A stretch of DNA of 64,000 nucleotides, taken from NCBI GenBank assembly GCA_030435675.1, contig CM059623.1, positions 2,072,012 through 2,136,011 of the forward strand, read 5' to 3'. This document shows, piece after piece, positions 44,550 to 54,629 of the stretch. The stretch is from Steinernema hermaphroditum (lineage: Eukaryota; Nematoda; Chromadorea; Rhabditida; Steinernematidae). Position numbers and translations under genes: made by a program. How positions within the stretch are numbered: the stretch's first letter is position 1; every line of letters starts with the position of its first letter. The notes beneath the pieces were generated by a model that was not told where the DNA came from, searched no databases, and saw only the letters and a list, made by a program, of their open reading frames with translations.

Positions 44550-46724
44550 CTCCCGGGCCTCACGTCGGTCGGTTCTCCACGTGCCAAGAGAGCACAGTGC
44601 TGAGTGATGATCGAACCTCTTACAGAAGTGACATCTGTGTCCCATTCGTCTATGCTGGCTGCTTCGTCTGCAGAGCTCGTCTCTGTGTGCGATCAGACAC
44701 ACGACACCTAGCTTTCGTCTTTCTAGCGTCGTCACTTTTCGAAGTGCGCTTCGGTGGCGCTTCATGTCTTTTGCCCTACCATCGTCTTTACTTGGTAACA
44801 GTCTCTTTCGAGGCTTCCTCGCCATCGTCTCCAAAGGAGCCTCCCCCTCGCCGTTCGATGTCGTCTTCTTGGCTGTGTTCTTCGGAGTCGTCTGTTTCAG
44901 GCTGGCCATAGTCGTCTGGCGTCTGTTCCGACGTAGTTCGGATTCAATTTGGAAAGGTGCAATCTTGTAATTGCTGGGTAGTGGGCTTTTCGAACCATCT
45001 TCCTTCCATGGAAGTCGAACTACGTAGTTCACGTCTGTCTTCTTTTTCGTCTCGTAGAATCGTTTGACAACTTGTCCGTTGATCGTGGCGTTTTCTGCTG
45101 CTGGTTGGTTCGTGGACTCGTGTGTTCCGGTTTCCATTAGACACAGCTTGTCAACGTCGATCATATCGTCTTGTGTGTTCGTAATAGATACACATGCTGC
45201 ATTGATCTTGGTGCTTTCGAAGTTTTCGCAGTCAGCGATGTTTTCGTGCTGTTTCGTCTGTTCGTTCAGAACTGGCACGGTTGCTGTCAATAAGCAACCA
45301 ACGTTGAGCTTTGTCTTTTCGGCGTCTGCTTCCATCTGCACTTGACTTGTGAAGAGTTTCGTCTGGCTTGGTGTTGCCTTCTGCCTCTCCTTCATAGGCT
45401 GAGTATGGTTTACCGACCATCCTCTCTTCGTGTTGTCTTGTGATGGCGTCTCATGTTCCCTGTTCGTCTTGAAGCACGTTGACGTGTGGTGTTTTCCTCC
45501 GCACGAGCGACAACCAAAGCTTCGGCAGTTTACGCTGCTGTGGCCTTCTCCTGCACAGTTCATGCAGCGGTTCTGGTCTCGCAGGATTCTCGCACGTTCC
45601 TGCTTGTCCGACACAGTGACACACTGAGACATGTTGTGTCCCTGTCTCTTACAGTAGACACAAGTGCCAAGCTGTTTCGCGTCTTTGAATCGTGGTGATT
45701 CAGCTGTTGTCTTGTTCCACGAGCTCGTCTTGGTCACGTCAGAAGTTGCACTCTTGGTGTGCTGTGCAAAGCTGAGCTTGGTCAGCGTCTCGTCTACTTT
45801 TTCTAGGACTAAATCGATGTCTGTGAATTGCTCGATCGAAATTTTGTCCATCGTCTTATCGTAGGTCTCGTTGGGCAGTTTGCCTAGAACGGTGTAGACC
45901 GTTTCTAGATTGTCTGTTTTCGTCTGAAGCGTCTTCATCTGAGTGCAGATCGTCGCTGCTTGGTCGATGTACCGACGTTGATCTCTGATGTCCGCTGTTG
46001 GAGCTCGTAGAGTTCGTAGCTTCTTGTGCAACTCAATGCTCAGGAAGTGAACGTCTCCATATCGTCTGACTAGAGCTTTGTACGCGTCTGTGAAGCTGTC
46101 TGGCGTGGCGAGATATCGTCCAATCGTCTCTTTTGCGTCTCCCCTCAAGGATTGCACCAGATAGTTCAGCTTTTCAACCTCGCTCAGTGACTTGTTCTTG
46201 TAGACCAGTTCTTCGAATAGTCTGTTGAAGTTGGGCCACTCCATGATGTTTCCATCAAAGCATGGCACTGCCAGCTTCTTCAGACCGCTGTCGGCAGGTC
46301 TTGCGACACTGCGACTCGTCTCATTCGGTCTGGATTTGTGATCGTCTAGCCAGTCTGACATCACGTCAAGACGGAAGTTTGCGTCTCTCATGACGCCTTC
46401 AATTTCGTCTACGCAGTCGTATCCCTTGTTCGTGTAGTAGTCGATGTCGTCTCCTTCCTTGGCTCGTTCAGCCTCGGTCAACTGGGCGCATGCTTGTTCG
46501 AAATCGTCTAGGACCTTGTTGATCTTCTCCAGTATGGACGTCAGTCCGTTCCGGTGTCCCTTCATGATGCTGAACTCCTTCTTGACTTCGTTGTCTGCCT
46601 CGCTGCTGTTCCACGCGAGTTCTTGTTGGTTCTGCAGCAGTTCCTGCATTTCTGCAATCTTTGCCGCGGCGTTCTTCGTCTGGCGCGTGATCTGCGCTTT
46701 CTTGGTTCCGAGATTTCCTGACAT
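44472..46724 (-). CDS. BEL/Pao Gag polyprotein fused to a pol scrap
   Basis: From the ATG at 46724 (MSGNLGTKKAQITRQTKNAA) the frame runs 750 residues. An N-terminal helical part (LEKINKVLDDFEQACAQL) is followed by a Gag block typical of Pao/BEL elements: LKKLAVPCFDGNIMEWPNF, KLNYLVQSLRGDAKETIGRY, YGDVHFLSIELHKKLRTL. Three zinc knuckles follow: CVYCKRQGHNMSQC, CMNCAGEGHSSVNC and CRSCGGKHHTSTC. After a linker, RFYETKKKTDVNYVVRLPW resembles the conserved LPW stretch just before reverse transcriptase in BEL pol, then the frame leaves pol. A fourth knuckle, CHFCKRFDHHSALC, lies near the C-terminus. The frame is also open upstream into the LTR. The protein could package the element RNA; no enzyme domain remains. 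Confidence 0.88.
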   Translation of the reverse strand: MSGNLGTKKAQITRQTKNAAAKIAEMQELLQNQQELAWNSSEADNEVKKEFSIMKGHRNGLTSILEKINKVLDDFEQACAQLTEAERAKEGDDIDYYTNKGYDCVDEIEGVMRDANFRLDVMSDWLDDHKSRPNETSRSVARPADSGLKKLAVPCFDGNIMEWPNFNRLFEELVYKNKSLSEVEKLNYLVQSLRGDAKETIGRYLATPDSFTDAYKALVRRYGDVHFLSIELHKKLRTLRAPTADIRDQRRYIDQAATICTQMKTLQTKTDNLETVYTVLGKLPNETYDKTMDKISIEQFTDIDLVLEKVDETLTKLSFAQHTKSATSDVTKTSSWNKTTAESPRFKDAKQLGTCVYCKRQGHNMSQCVTVSDKQERARILRDQNRCMNCAGEGHSSVNCRSFGCRSCGGKHHTSTCFKTNREHETPSQDNTKRGWSVNHTQPMKERQKATPSQTKLFTSQVQMEADAEKTKLNVGCLLTATVPVLNEQTKQHENIADCENFESTKINAACVSITNTQDDMIDVDKLCLMETGTHESTNQPAAENATINGQVVKRFYETKKKTDVNYVVRLPWKEDGSKSPLPSNYKIAPFQIESELRRNRRQTTMASLKQTTPKNTAKKTTSNGEGEAPLETMARKPRKRLLPSKDDGRAKDMKRHRSALRKVTTLERRKLGVVCLIAHRDELCRRSSQHRRMGHRCHFCKRFDHHSALCSLGTWRTDRREARECRRATATTERARFTSVTLATIDLLA

Positions 46725-46828
46725 CGTCGTGCAGGAATCGTCTATCTCGATGAAGTAGTTGGCGTCGTTGTCTGTCGTAGGGTCCAGAAGTTGCTCGTTT
46801 GCAATCGTCTGGTCGTAGTCGTCTGTTT

Positions 46829-46841
46829 GGCCGATGCACCA
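46829..46841 (-). promoter_or_regulatory. Primer-binding site, tRNA-Gly type
   Basis: On the minus strand TGGTGCATCGGCC follows the LTR end directly. It is the complement of a tRNA ending GGCCGATGCA plus CCA, which as I recall is the end of nematode tRNA-Gly(GCC). Confidence 0.8.
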
Positions 46842-47169
46842 TGCGCAGGATCGGTCGAGTTCGTCTCGCGGTTGTCGTCTGATCTGCTCGCCAATTCGCA
46901 GGCAATGTACAATTGCCAGCGGCCACGCGGGAAAAGAGATCACGTATCGGGTTAGATATTTAATAGAACACTCAAACCTTCAACGCACACAACAAACCAG
47001 GAACAAAAGGGAAGAAAAACAAGGGTGAGAACAAACGGTAACAACAACGGGTATACGAAATACAGTATCATGCACGCCACGCACTCGCGCGCTACGCTAG
47101 CAAGTCAATCGTTGCGAGAGTCACACTGGTGAATCTCGCCCGTTCGGTCGTCGCGGTCGCTCGGCGACA
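46841..47169 (-). repeat. 5' LTR of the BEL-type element
   Basis: Partner of 44221-44549. It reads TGTCGCCGAGCGACC on the minus strand at its start and lies next to the tRNA-Gly primer site. Confidence 0.92.
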
Positions 47170-47288
47170 CCGACCGTATTGATGCAGATTGCAGCGTTCG
47201 AAATCTGCATTTAGTCGACTGTAGACTGTATTTAACCGTTTTAGTGATTATCAATTCACATATTCACGATTTGCATGTTTTAGAAACT

Positions 47289-47531
47289 GATGCCATCTAC
47301 CCAAGTTGAGAACCAGCGGTGCCGGACAACGAGTTCGCAGGTTAACATCATCTTCTACTCTTATCTATACTTTTCCGTGTTTGTTTAGACTGTTGGTCTC
47401 CAAGCCTCGTCAAGAGATGGTCAAGAAGATAGAAGAACAAACGATCTACATTCTCGATGTTCAGAGACGTCTCTATCGTCTGCAGACAGAAGACCAGGAG
47501 AAGACACTGCAGACATCATCTTCATCTTCAT
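47289..47531 (+). CDS. Possible small two-exon gene
   Basis: A frame across a possible intron (GTTAAC at 47341 to TTTAG at about 47389) yields VSKPRQEMVKKIEEQTIYIL followed by DVQRRLYRLQTEDQEKTLQT, which looks like a real amphipathic helix. The exon before it has ATG in a different frame, and the acceptor TTTTAG lies at 47277-47282. The start is unresolved. It may be a short coiled-coil protein or an upstream exon of the MSP gene. Confidence 0.3.
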
Positions 47532-47648
47532 AACTTCGCACATCGCTTTAAAAGCGGTTTTGCTGAGCACGCAGTCTACTGTGAGCCAGGTTCGGTGCGC
47601 AGGCGGTCGGTCATCTCCAGCTCCGTCAGCAACGACTTCCCGTGCGCA

Positions 47649-48256
47649 ATGACTACCTCTTCTCCTGTTGTGCGTCAAGGCTCCGCTTCCGCGATGATGT
47701 CTCCCAGTGCTGTGCGCGACCTTACGATCAACAAGCCCAACGAGCCGCCGTTTCAGCTGAAAGTGGAACCGAGCAAGATCGTCTCTTTCCGCGCTAAGGA
47801 TTTGACTCAGCAGACGAATATTGTCAAGCTAGAATTAACTAATACAACGCAGTGTCGTCAGGTGTTTAAGGCATGTTCTTTCTATTGCTCGTTGAAGTTG
47901 TGATGACTGGTCAATTTCAGTTCAAGGTTACGTCGAACAGTATGTTCCGTGTCTCGCCTCCCTTGGGCTTTCTCGATGCCGGAGCTACGTTGAGTGTCAA
48001 GTTGAGCGCTATGTGCCAGTTTGTTCCACCGAACAACCGCCACTTCTTCACCATTCTTCACGTAAAGTCGGACCCGAATGTGGATAAGGAAAAAAGCGCT
48101 CGTCAGGTGTGGAGCCCGGAAGTCAAGCCCGATGGAGTGTGCCGGCTGCAAGCCAGCTTCGAAAAGGAAGATGGCACGCCTCACGGACCGCTTGGCGCCG
48201 CTTTAACGCCTATGTTGCCTTGTTCCAGTGCTTCAACTATGGGTAATCCTAAGTAG
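47649..48256 (+). CDS. MSP-domain protein
   Basis: Two exons (47649-47870, 47921-48256) give 185 residues. An MSP/VAP fold starts at about residue 30: FQLKVEPSKIVSFRAKDLTQ, VKLELTNTTQCRQVFK then FKVTSNSMFRVSPPLGFLDA, ATLSVKLSAMCQFVPP, HFFTILHVKSDP. The aligned pattern (beta strands, N-T-T in the place of NPTD, Pro-rich turn) fits the major sperm protein superfamily. Pure MSPs are about 127 residues; here there are about 30 extra N-terminal residues and a longer C-terminal tail, so it is an MSP-domain protein rather than MSP itself. The intron uses a GC donor (AAG|GCATGT); using GT 9 bases upstream would remove three core residues. AATAAA lies at 48292. Role unknown; relatives act in sperm motility or membrane contact. 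Confidence 0.85.
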
Positions 48257-48384
48257 CTGCGCGTAGAGCTGTGGTGAGTGTAGTGAACGTAGCAATAAAC
48301 GCCGTTTGTTGTTATCTACTTCCCATTTATACTAGGAAGAGAAGGTTAATGTACCATAGATTTTTATTAGCATTTACGAAATCA

Positions 48385-51318
48385 CTACTCCTTGCAACAG
48401 TAGTATTTCTGATCGGTTGCTCTTCGGCATTTCGCTTGATGGAAATCCTGGCAGGTCTGATTGTCGTCCCACGACGTGCACTCCACTGCCTGTCCCTCGG
48501 GACTCAGAATCACTTCTGAGCACAAACGCGCCGTGATGGCCGGATTCGGGCAGCAGGAGTGTGACCCATCGAGCATGGAGTCACAGACATATTCGTCTGG
48601 ACAGGCCTTCGGATCAGAAGGATTGCACCTAAGGATCGTTAGAGAAAGATTTGAAAAAGGAAGTTACTTTTCAGGTTTATTCGACGCCGGATTCAAGATG
48701 GGCATTTGACCGTCTGAACAAGTGAAGACGTCAACCTCGTAGCAGCATAGAAAGAGATAGTGCTTGACAGTGGAGTTGATGATTTGCTGATCATCGACCG
48801 CTTCGAGGCAGTACGTTCCCGCTGGGCATCGACGGTCGCCTAAACTTTGCAAAAATATCCCACTTTTAGTGATTTTTCTGGGAAAATATTGAATTCTTGC
48901 ACCCACCTGGAAGGCACTTTTGAGGCCGCTTTCTAGATTCATCAACATACGGCACGACACACTTCTTTTCTGGCTGACAGCAGACGTTCTTGGGCATGCC
49001 ACCGACGACGCCTCCATTCCCGGCCAAGCAGAGATAGTCCGGCGGACAAGAGCCTTCCACCCCTGGAGAACACACTTTCGGCCGGTTGAAGTTCTCTCGT
49101 AGCGTCCGCATTCCGTAGGGACATTCCAGAGGTGAGGTGCAACAGATATGTTCCAGGTTAGACGCCTGCTGACACAAGTAGCCTTTTGGGCAGGCCTCAT
49201 CGAGGCCAGGCGTACACCGTCTAGCGCTTCCAGATGCCTGTGTCGCCACGAGACTCTCCGGGTTAGGGCAGATCGGCTCCGTTTTGCAACAAACAGCAGT
49301 GAAACTTGTTGTCTTCATGCACTCAAAGCCGAAAGGACATCCTTCCTTCTTCTCGACGTTGCACAGCTGTGGGAGTGAGCTGAAGGGACTCAAGTAGACG
49401 CCGAGACCACCGGGACATGAGCCGATACAGTAGTCGGAACATTGCTCCAAGCTCGCGAAGCTGTTCAACTGGTCGAGGCAACCGCCGCCCTCTATTGTTT
49501 CACAGCTGCCTTTGTTGATGTCGAAGGTGTACACGGAGCCGGAGAGACCCGTGGAACACGTTGATCGATGGTCGTAAGGCGTTGCACATACGGATTCTGG
49601 AAAAGTTTGATTACTTTGTTGTGCCCGCTTTTAGGTGTAAGCTGGGCGAACCTAAGGTCCGTCTCCCTGACAACTTTAAGGATGCGAATAAGATTGTAAT
49701 TGTGGTCCTTATTTTTTCGTTTATTTCTTCTATCTATTGGATTGATCGATTAGCGGTAGGATTCGAGTTGATCCCTAGCTTTGACTACCTACTTGCCTTT
49801 ACTCGGACAGCACGCCTTCTTAGGCCCTCGTCCCACACAAGTGTAGTTCCTCGCGCAGTCGGAATCCAGGTGACATCGAGCTATTCGATTCGATGCGAAC
49901 CGATCAGGTTGAGGATCTCCTTTCAGGCACGTCACCTCTGATGCGCAGAACTGCATGCATTCGCCCTTCGTCTTGAAGTTGTTTTCGTTTCCGCCACATC
50001 CGGTGAAGGCAAAAGGTCTACAGAGGTTGGACACCCCGTCAAAGTAGAAATGTGTCGTCGCCGGGACGCCGCACGGACTTCCGGGATCGACGTTCATCTC
50101 GCATATGCGATCTGACATGTTTTAGTTGTACTGACCAGTTTCCACACTTACCGTACCTGCTTTGCGGCAGCAGACCGACTTCATCCCGTGACCAATGCAT
50201 TCGTAACCACCTGGGCATGGCACTCTATCCCCTTCGCACCTCTTGATGTTTCCAGCGAAGTCCATAAGTGGGAGACCCTTTCCACATTTTGCTGAAATGG
50301 CGAAAAGTTTTGAAGCACCATAAATGCCTGTTAATCTTAACATACCCGTTTTTTTGCGCCTCTTATTTATTTAGAAAAAGTACAAAATATTGAGGATGGT
50401 TCCAAAAACAGATGCCTCATGCTGGAATCGAACCAGCGACCTTCTGTTTACTAGACAGACGCTCTGCCCCTGAGCCAATGAGGCTTGATATGAAGACAGT
50501 CACAGAGCACCTATACCCAATGTAGTATTCATTAATTGTAAACATCAATTACAACTACAGGAAAAATAATAAATTACAAACTGCTTTTGGTTTTGGGGGT
50601 AGAAAGATATCACATTCAGAGGACATCTACAAAAAGTTCTTCCGATGCCGGGAATCGAACCCGGGCCTTGCGGGTGAGAGCCGCAAATCCTAACCACTAG
50701 ACCACATCGGATGCGACATTTACTTGAACTGAACTTGCTTATTACTGAGCACCACAATATCCAATGTGAGGCATCTAATTCTTCGAATCAGATTCCCACA
50801 AAAAGCGGGAGCGTCTGCTTCGTCGACCTTATCGTCGTTAGTCTACTCAGCCTCCCGATAAGTTTCTGTACTGTTTTTCAGTTATATTGTATGCGCCTTC
50901 CGCTTTCGCTCTTGCCCCTCCCCACCACAATAAAGCATAACCTGTTTTTTGCGATTTTGACTTAAGAAGTTAACCTATCATCAGTCCAACCCATGATCCA
51001 AATGGTCACTTATCTGCTCATCCGCTTACTCAGTGATTGACAGCCGTCGAGACACTCCTCCTTTGTCCGGAAACGGTTCTGATTACCGCCACATCCTTTA
51101 AAGACAAATTCGAGGCATTCTCCAATGGCAAAATCGAAATAGAACGCGGAGTTCGAACGATGAGAGCCACATTCGAAGCCGTCGTTCCTGGGCAGACGAC
51201 ATAGAATACCTGAAGCTAACTTCGTTGATTATCCATGGTGCTAGAGAGGAAGACCTCCTAACTCAGCATTTGAAAATTGGAGCAATGCGACAAGACAGGA
51301 GGCGATAAAGACGATCAT
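48385..51318 (-). CDS. Secreted multi-domain Kunitz/lustrin protein
   Basis: Seven exons (51318-51255, 51209-51030, 50291-50157, 50111-49797, 49596-48907, 48839-48668, 48628-48385) join in phase to 599 residues. A signal peptide ([18 protein letters not shown]) is followed by Kunitz domain 1 ([37 protein letters not shown]), a lustrin-type cysteine module, Kunitz domain 2 ([31 protein letters not shown]), a degenerate third Kunitz-like unit lacking the usual GC-GG ([30 protein letters not shown]), then about six lustrin-type modules (CPXGYxC..CC). This mix is typical of nematode cuticle and extracellular-matrix proteins and protease inhibitors. Intron 2 (739 bp) holds two tRNA genes on the same strand. 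Exon 4 may end at a GC donor (AAAG|GCAAGT) or at GT six bases upstream. Confidence 0.85.
50413..50484 (-). tRNA. tRNA-Thr(AGT)
   Basis: A 72-nt cloverleaf can be drawn with all stems paired: acceptor GCCTCAT/ATGAGGC, D-arm GCTC/GAGC, anticodon arm TCTGT-CTAGTAA-ACAGA with anticodon AGT, T-arm GCTGG-TTCGAAT-CCAGC, discriminator A. B box GGTTCGAATCC is perfect. It lies in intron 2 of the Kunitz/lustrin gene, same strand. Confidence 0.95.
50640..50711 (-). tRNA. tRNA-Glu(CTC)
   Basis: 72 nt with acceptor TCCGATG/CATCGGA, anticodon arm TGCGG-CTCTCAC-CCGCA (anticodon CTC), variable loop, T-arm around GGTTCGATTCC, discriminator A. The A box region GTGGTCTAGTGGTTAGG is typical of eukaryotic tRNA-Glu. 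It is in the same host intron as tRNA-Thr, 155 bp upstream of it on the same strand. Confidence 0.95.
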
Positions 51319-52924
51319 TGTGACAGAGGTGTTCGCGAGGGAAACGGAGAGAAGAATCGATGCTTCTCGAGTGGCGCGCGTTTTGTTTGGATTCGAGACG
51401 CGCACGACCAGCGGACAACAAACGGTTGATGACCCTCGAAGAAAGAAACTATACTACCTCTTCGCGCGGTACTAAATGGTATCACCGGTTATTTTTAGCG
51501 CATAAGGTTTATATTCTTGCAAAACACTATGAATCGCTCTATTTTGGTGAATATTTCAATGCAAGTCATCATCTTATTTATAATGCGCCGAATTAATCGT
51601 ATCTTATTTATGATGGAACATCCAGATACAGGGTTCACCTTCATAAATACTAACATCCTTGATGGGTATAGCTGTAAAAACCATCGGATGTTGCACATCG
51701 ATAATTCTCTCTCGTCCACTAGTTCGACTGAAACAAGATGTACGATGCCACTGCGCTGCGAAAAAAGTGAAGACCGAACACTTTTTCAATGATTGTTTAT
51801 TTGCTTGAAGCGCACAGATTTCAGTCTAGATATTCGCTATTCGCGTGCACATCGATAACTCTCTGCTTCACTGCGACAAGCGCCGATCGGCATAAATGAA
51901 CCACTTCATATAGTACTGATTAAATGAGTCATCTCCAAGACCCTTACAAAATTGTGTCCAATTCTGTCAAATCGAGCTGTCCAAATGCCACGTGGACAGA
52001 ATAGGCTTTCTTTCCCAAGATGTGATTCTCACTTCAAGATTCTCACTAGTTCCACTGAAACAAGATGTATGATGCCACCGGACACTTTTACAATGGATGT
52101 TTATTTGCCTAAAACACACAGTTTTCGTTCGAGATATTCACCATTTCTAGCAATCACTTCAGCCCCCTTCTAGGGCCTGATCCCTCATTTGAAGAATACG
52201 CACGGTTTACAATCGAAAGATGTTTTTGGTCCTGATTGATCTTTGTTCTTTATTCCGAACATAGTGATCGGACAAGGCCATCTTTTTGAGAATTCCTCAT
52301 GTTTTGATAAATAACTAACACAGAGAGAGGTGCATTTGGCAGGCATGACCCAAGGATAGTTCAAGCTGATAACCGTCCATTACACAACTAATACCATAGT
52401 AGACTCGCGCTGTCACATGTCGCACTTCGCATTATCGAGCTGTCCTCGAGGGTCAGGTTAAGCCAATTAGGCCCCGACCGTTAACAGTCCTGCATGAAAT
52501 CTGAATTGATAAGCGGTGAATCACAGTGTGGGCTGAGGGTTAACTTACTACGCCCTGGGAGTAAACACTGCGAAATAATGTTTACCAAGTGTCCGGTTTT
52601 CATTGCTCCAACGCAACGCAATTTCGCGATGTTTACTGCTAGCGAAAAATCGATAAAAGCATTGCGGCCGTCAGTCTTTCGCTCGCCCAGCTGTGTGTTG
52701 TTGCCATCTCTCTCTACTGCTTCTCATGTTCTTATCGAACCATTTTCTGAAAGCATTTCTTTTGACGATTTGTCACCTGGGCATTGTGATGATCTAATTT
52801 CTGGTCGCCATCCACATCTTGAACTTCATTCTTCTACCTTCCACTTTCAGAATCCACTTGACTAGAAAATGAATCCTGCAGATCAAAGTGGTCTACGCAT
52901 CGGCAAACGTAACCACTTAGTTAG
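51319..52924. other. Intergenic with a diverged duplication
   Basis: CTAGTTC.ACTGAAACAAGATG at about 51719 recurs at about 52047, followed in both by ATGATGCCAC, a CACTTTT.CAATG.TTGTTTATTTGC-like block and a GATATTC block, so about 110 bp is duplicated. A 123-codon frame (52494-52865) before the polymerase-like piece has no motif. Confidence 0.45.
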
Positions 52925-53629
52925 TTGTCATACGTATCGAGTATGATGTTTGTAGGTCAATCAACTCCCACAAGCCACATGGATCTGACCCAAAACGCTT
53001 CCAAACGCTTGAAAGCGTACCAGTCCCAATCTCAACCCCCGGATCTGTCAAAAACGGAAACAGATGACTATGGCGGCATTAATCATGAGGCTGTGATAGT
53101 GATCAAAACCGACGATGCGCTTTCTCTCGCGAGAGCCGTAGTTGTCGCCAAGGCTGCAGCTGATATCCGTAGCTTCAAGAATGAGAAGTTTGTGCAAATG
53201 ACCCAAGAGCAGCGAGTGCAAAGATCAAGAACGTGGGGCAACCTAAGGAGAAAGGCTCAGCGTCTTAAGGAAATAGGAAAGGCTCAAAAAAGAAAAGCCA
53301 TTGAACTGCTCAGAGATGCTCGAATCAGCGTCGAAAAAAGCAGTTATGGACCTGAAGACATGGAAAAGATTCAGACTTTCTTTGGGAACCGTTATCGCCT
53401 CATAGAGCTCAACACGAGCGAAATTACCGCGAATCAGGAAACCTTCGACCCTTCGTGTTGGAAGAGTGCAACACACACAGAAGGCGAACTCGTGTTTATC
53501 ATCAACTTCAACGGGACGCATTTCGAAGCGGTTTCTTCAGTTGAGGAGCTCAGAAGTGCTCCGTTTTGTAAATTGTGTTGCATGTGTTTTGCGAATTTGC
53601 AACTGTATTTCGATCATGAATGTACGTGA
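52925..53629 (+). pseudogene. Polinton/Maverick PolB N-terminal fragment
   Basis: The frame reads DDALSLARAVVVAKAAADI, then a charged helix, then a block with NRYRLIELNTSEI, ELVFIINFNGTHFEAVSSVE and FCKLCCMCFANLQLYFDHEC. The order LARA..VA, IxV, HF(D)xI, C..C...H.C is the region found before the exonuclease domain in protein-primed PolB of nematode Mavericks and relatives. A GTACGT donor follows the last Cys. No exonuclease or polymerase motif is found downstream, where a BEL integrase remnant begins instead. The first codon is not an ATG; the true exon probably starts after TTTGTAG at 52956. Best read as an exon left from a dead element. Confidence 0.55.
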
Positions 53630-53673
53630 TACTTCCCAGGTCCCAGGAAAGACACTGTTGTTATGCTGAATAC

Positions 53674-53733
53674 AGCGAAAAACACTTAGAACAAAAACAC
53701 TCCACAGAGGCATCCAGAAGTTGAAGGAGGATC
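53674..53733 (+). repeat. 60-bp direct repeat, copy 1
   Basis: Exactly repeated at 54143-54202, from AGCGAAAAACACTTAGAAC to GAAGTTGAAGGAGGATC. It brackets the integrase remnant. Confidence 0.9.
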
Positions 53734-54290
53734 GCCTTCCTCAACGCCCTCCATCGACTTGTCTCTCGGGGAGGGTGTCCTAAATTCATCGTATCAGACA
53801 ATGCGTCTCAATTCAAACTCGCTCAAAAGGCAATGGACAAGATCTTTCAATCAGTCACAAGAAGTGAAGACGTTTTGACCTACTGCGCGACTGAAAGGAT
53901 TCGGTGGAAGCACAACGTCGCTCTCGCTCCGTGGCAAGGAGGATTCTTTGAGAGAATGGTCGGAGCCGTCAAAGATCCATTCACAAAGGCAATTAGGCGC
54001 AAGCTCCTCACAGCAGACCAGTTCATGACGGTACTAGCCCAAATCGAGGCTATCGTCAACTCAAGGCCGTTGGGGTACCTAGCAAGAAGGGTTTGCAGTG
54101 TTCCGAGAAGAGAACGGATCACGATGTGGAAAGCTGATCGTGAGCGAAAAACACTTAGAACAAAAACACTCCACAGAGGCATCCAGAAGTTGAAGGAGGA
54201 TCCCGAGGTACTGAAGACTTCGAATCGAGAAGGTCCCCATAAAGGTCTCGCAGAGGAAGATCTACTGTGTCTGTGTCACGGCGCCCATTA
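53733..54290 (+). pseudogene. BEL/Pao integrase remnant
   Basis: The plus strand reads FLNALHRLVSRGGCPKFIVS followed by DNASQFKLAQKAMDKIF, IRWKHNVALAPWQGGFFERM, then VGAVK and LAQIEAIVNSRPLGYL. These are the second half of an LTR-retrotransposon integrase core with the second Asp (SDNA) and the Glu (FFER), followed by the ivNSRPL motif typical of BEL/Pao. The upstream first Asp region and the rest of pol are missing. After RPLGYL the frame continues into KLKEDPEVLKTSNREG without clear homology. The start overlaps a 60-bp direct repeat. Confidence 0.8.
54143..54202 (+). repeat. 60-bp direct repeat, copy 2
   Basis: Identical to 53674-53733. In this copy the sequence fits the integrase frame (RTKTLHRGIQKLKED), so it is probably the original. 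Confidence 0.9.
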
Positions 54291-54307
54291 AGAAGGCTTC
54301 CTCCTCC

Positions 54308-54556
54308 ATGGCGGCGCCACTGGCTCTTTTTTGTGTTTACTTCTCCTTCTCGGGGCGTATCGGGGCACAGAGGCGATCGGACGACGTTTTCGAAACGGAC
54401 TATGTAGACGGGCGGCACGGAACACATTATATCGATGATAATGGTTATAAAACAATTTACACTCGCTATTCACCACCACAGGGAAACTACAGGTTGGAGA
54501 GTGTAAATAAATTTCAGCCGAATCGGCGTAAGACAGTTAGGGACCTCTCCTTTTAA
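54308..54556 (+). CDS. Small open frame of unknown nature
   Basis: 82 residues from an ATG, with a hydrophobic start (MAAPLALFCVYFSFSGRIGA) followed by a Tyr/Asp-rich part (DDVFETDYVDGRHGTHYIDD). It could be a secreted peptide or the tail of the retroelement. No intron or poly(A) signal was seen. Confidence 0.3.
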   Translation: MAAPLALFCVYFSFSGRIGAQRRSDDVFETDYVDGRHGTHYIDDNGYKTIYTRYSPPQGNYRLESVNKFQPNRRKTVRDLSF

Positions 54557-54629
54557 GAAGGATGGAGATGCGAGCCTTGAACTCGAAACACACGGAAAAA
54601 GTACTAAGAACTAAGAAGGAAAAAGAACT

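Larger units (their letters stand above)
44221..47169 (-). mobile_element. Gag-only BEL/Pao-type LTR retrotransposon
   Basis: Two 329-bp LTRs (44221-44549, 46841-47169) differ at one seen position (CATGCCCGCC against CATGCACGCC). A perfect 5-bp target duplication CCGAC flanks them (44216-44220, 47170-47174). Read on the minus strand, the LTR is followed at once by a primer-binding site and then by a long gag frame that runs into the other LTR. Most of pol (protease, reverse transcriptase, integrase) is missing, so this is an internally deleted, non-autonomous element that must use enzymes from a complete relative. Near-identical LTRs mean recent insertion. Confidence 0.92.

Noticed and set aside
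44597..47028. Plus-strand frames within the BEL-type element
   Set aside because: The zinc knuckles, primer site and Gag motifs are all on the minus strand.
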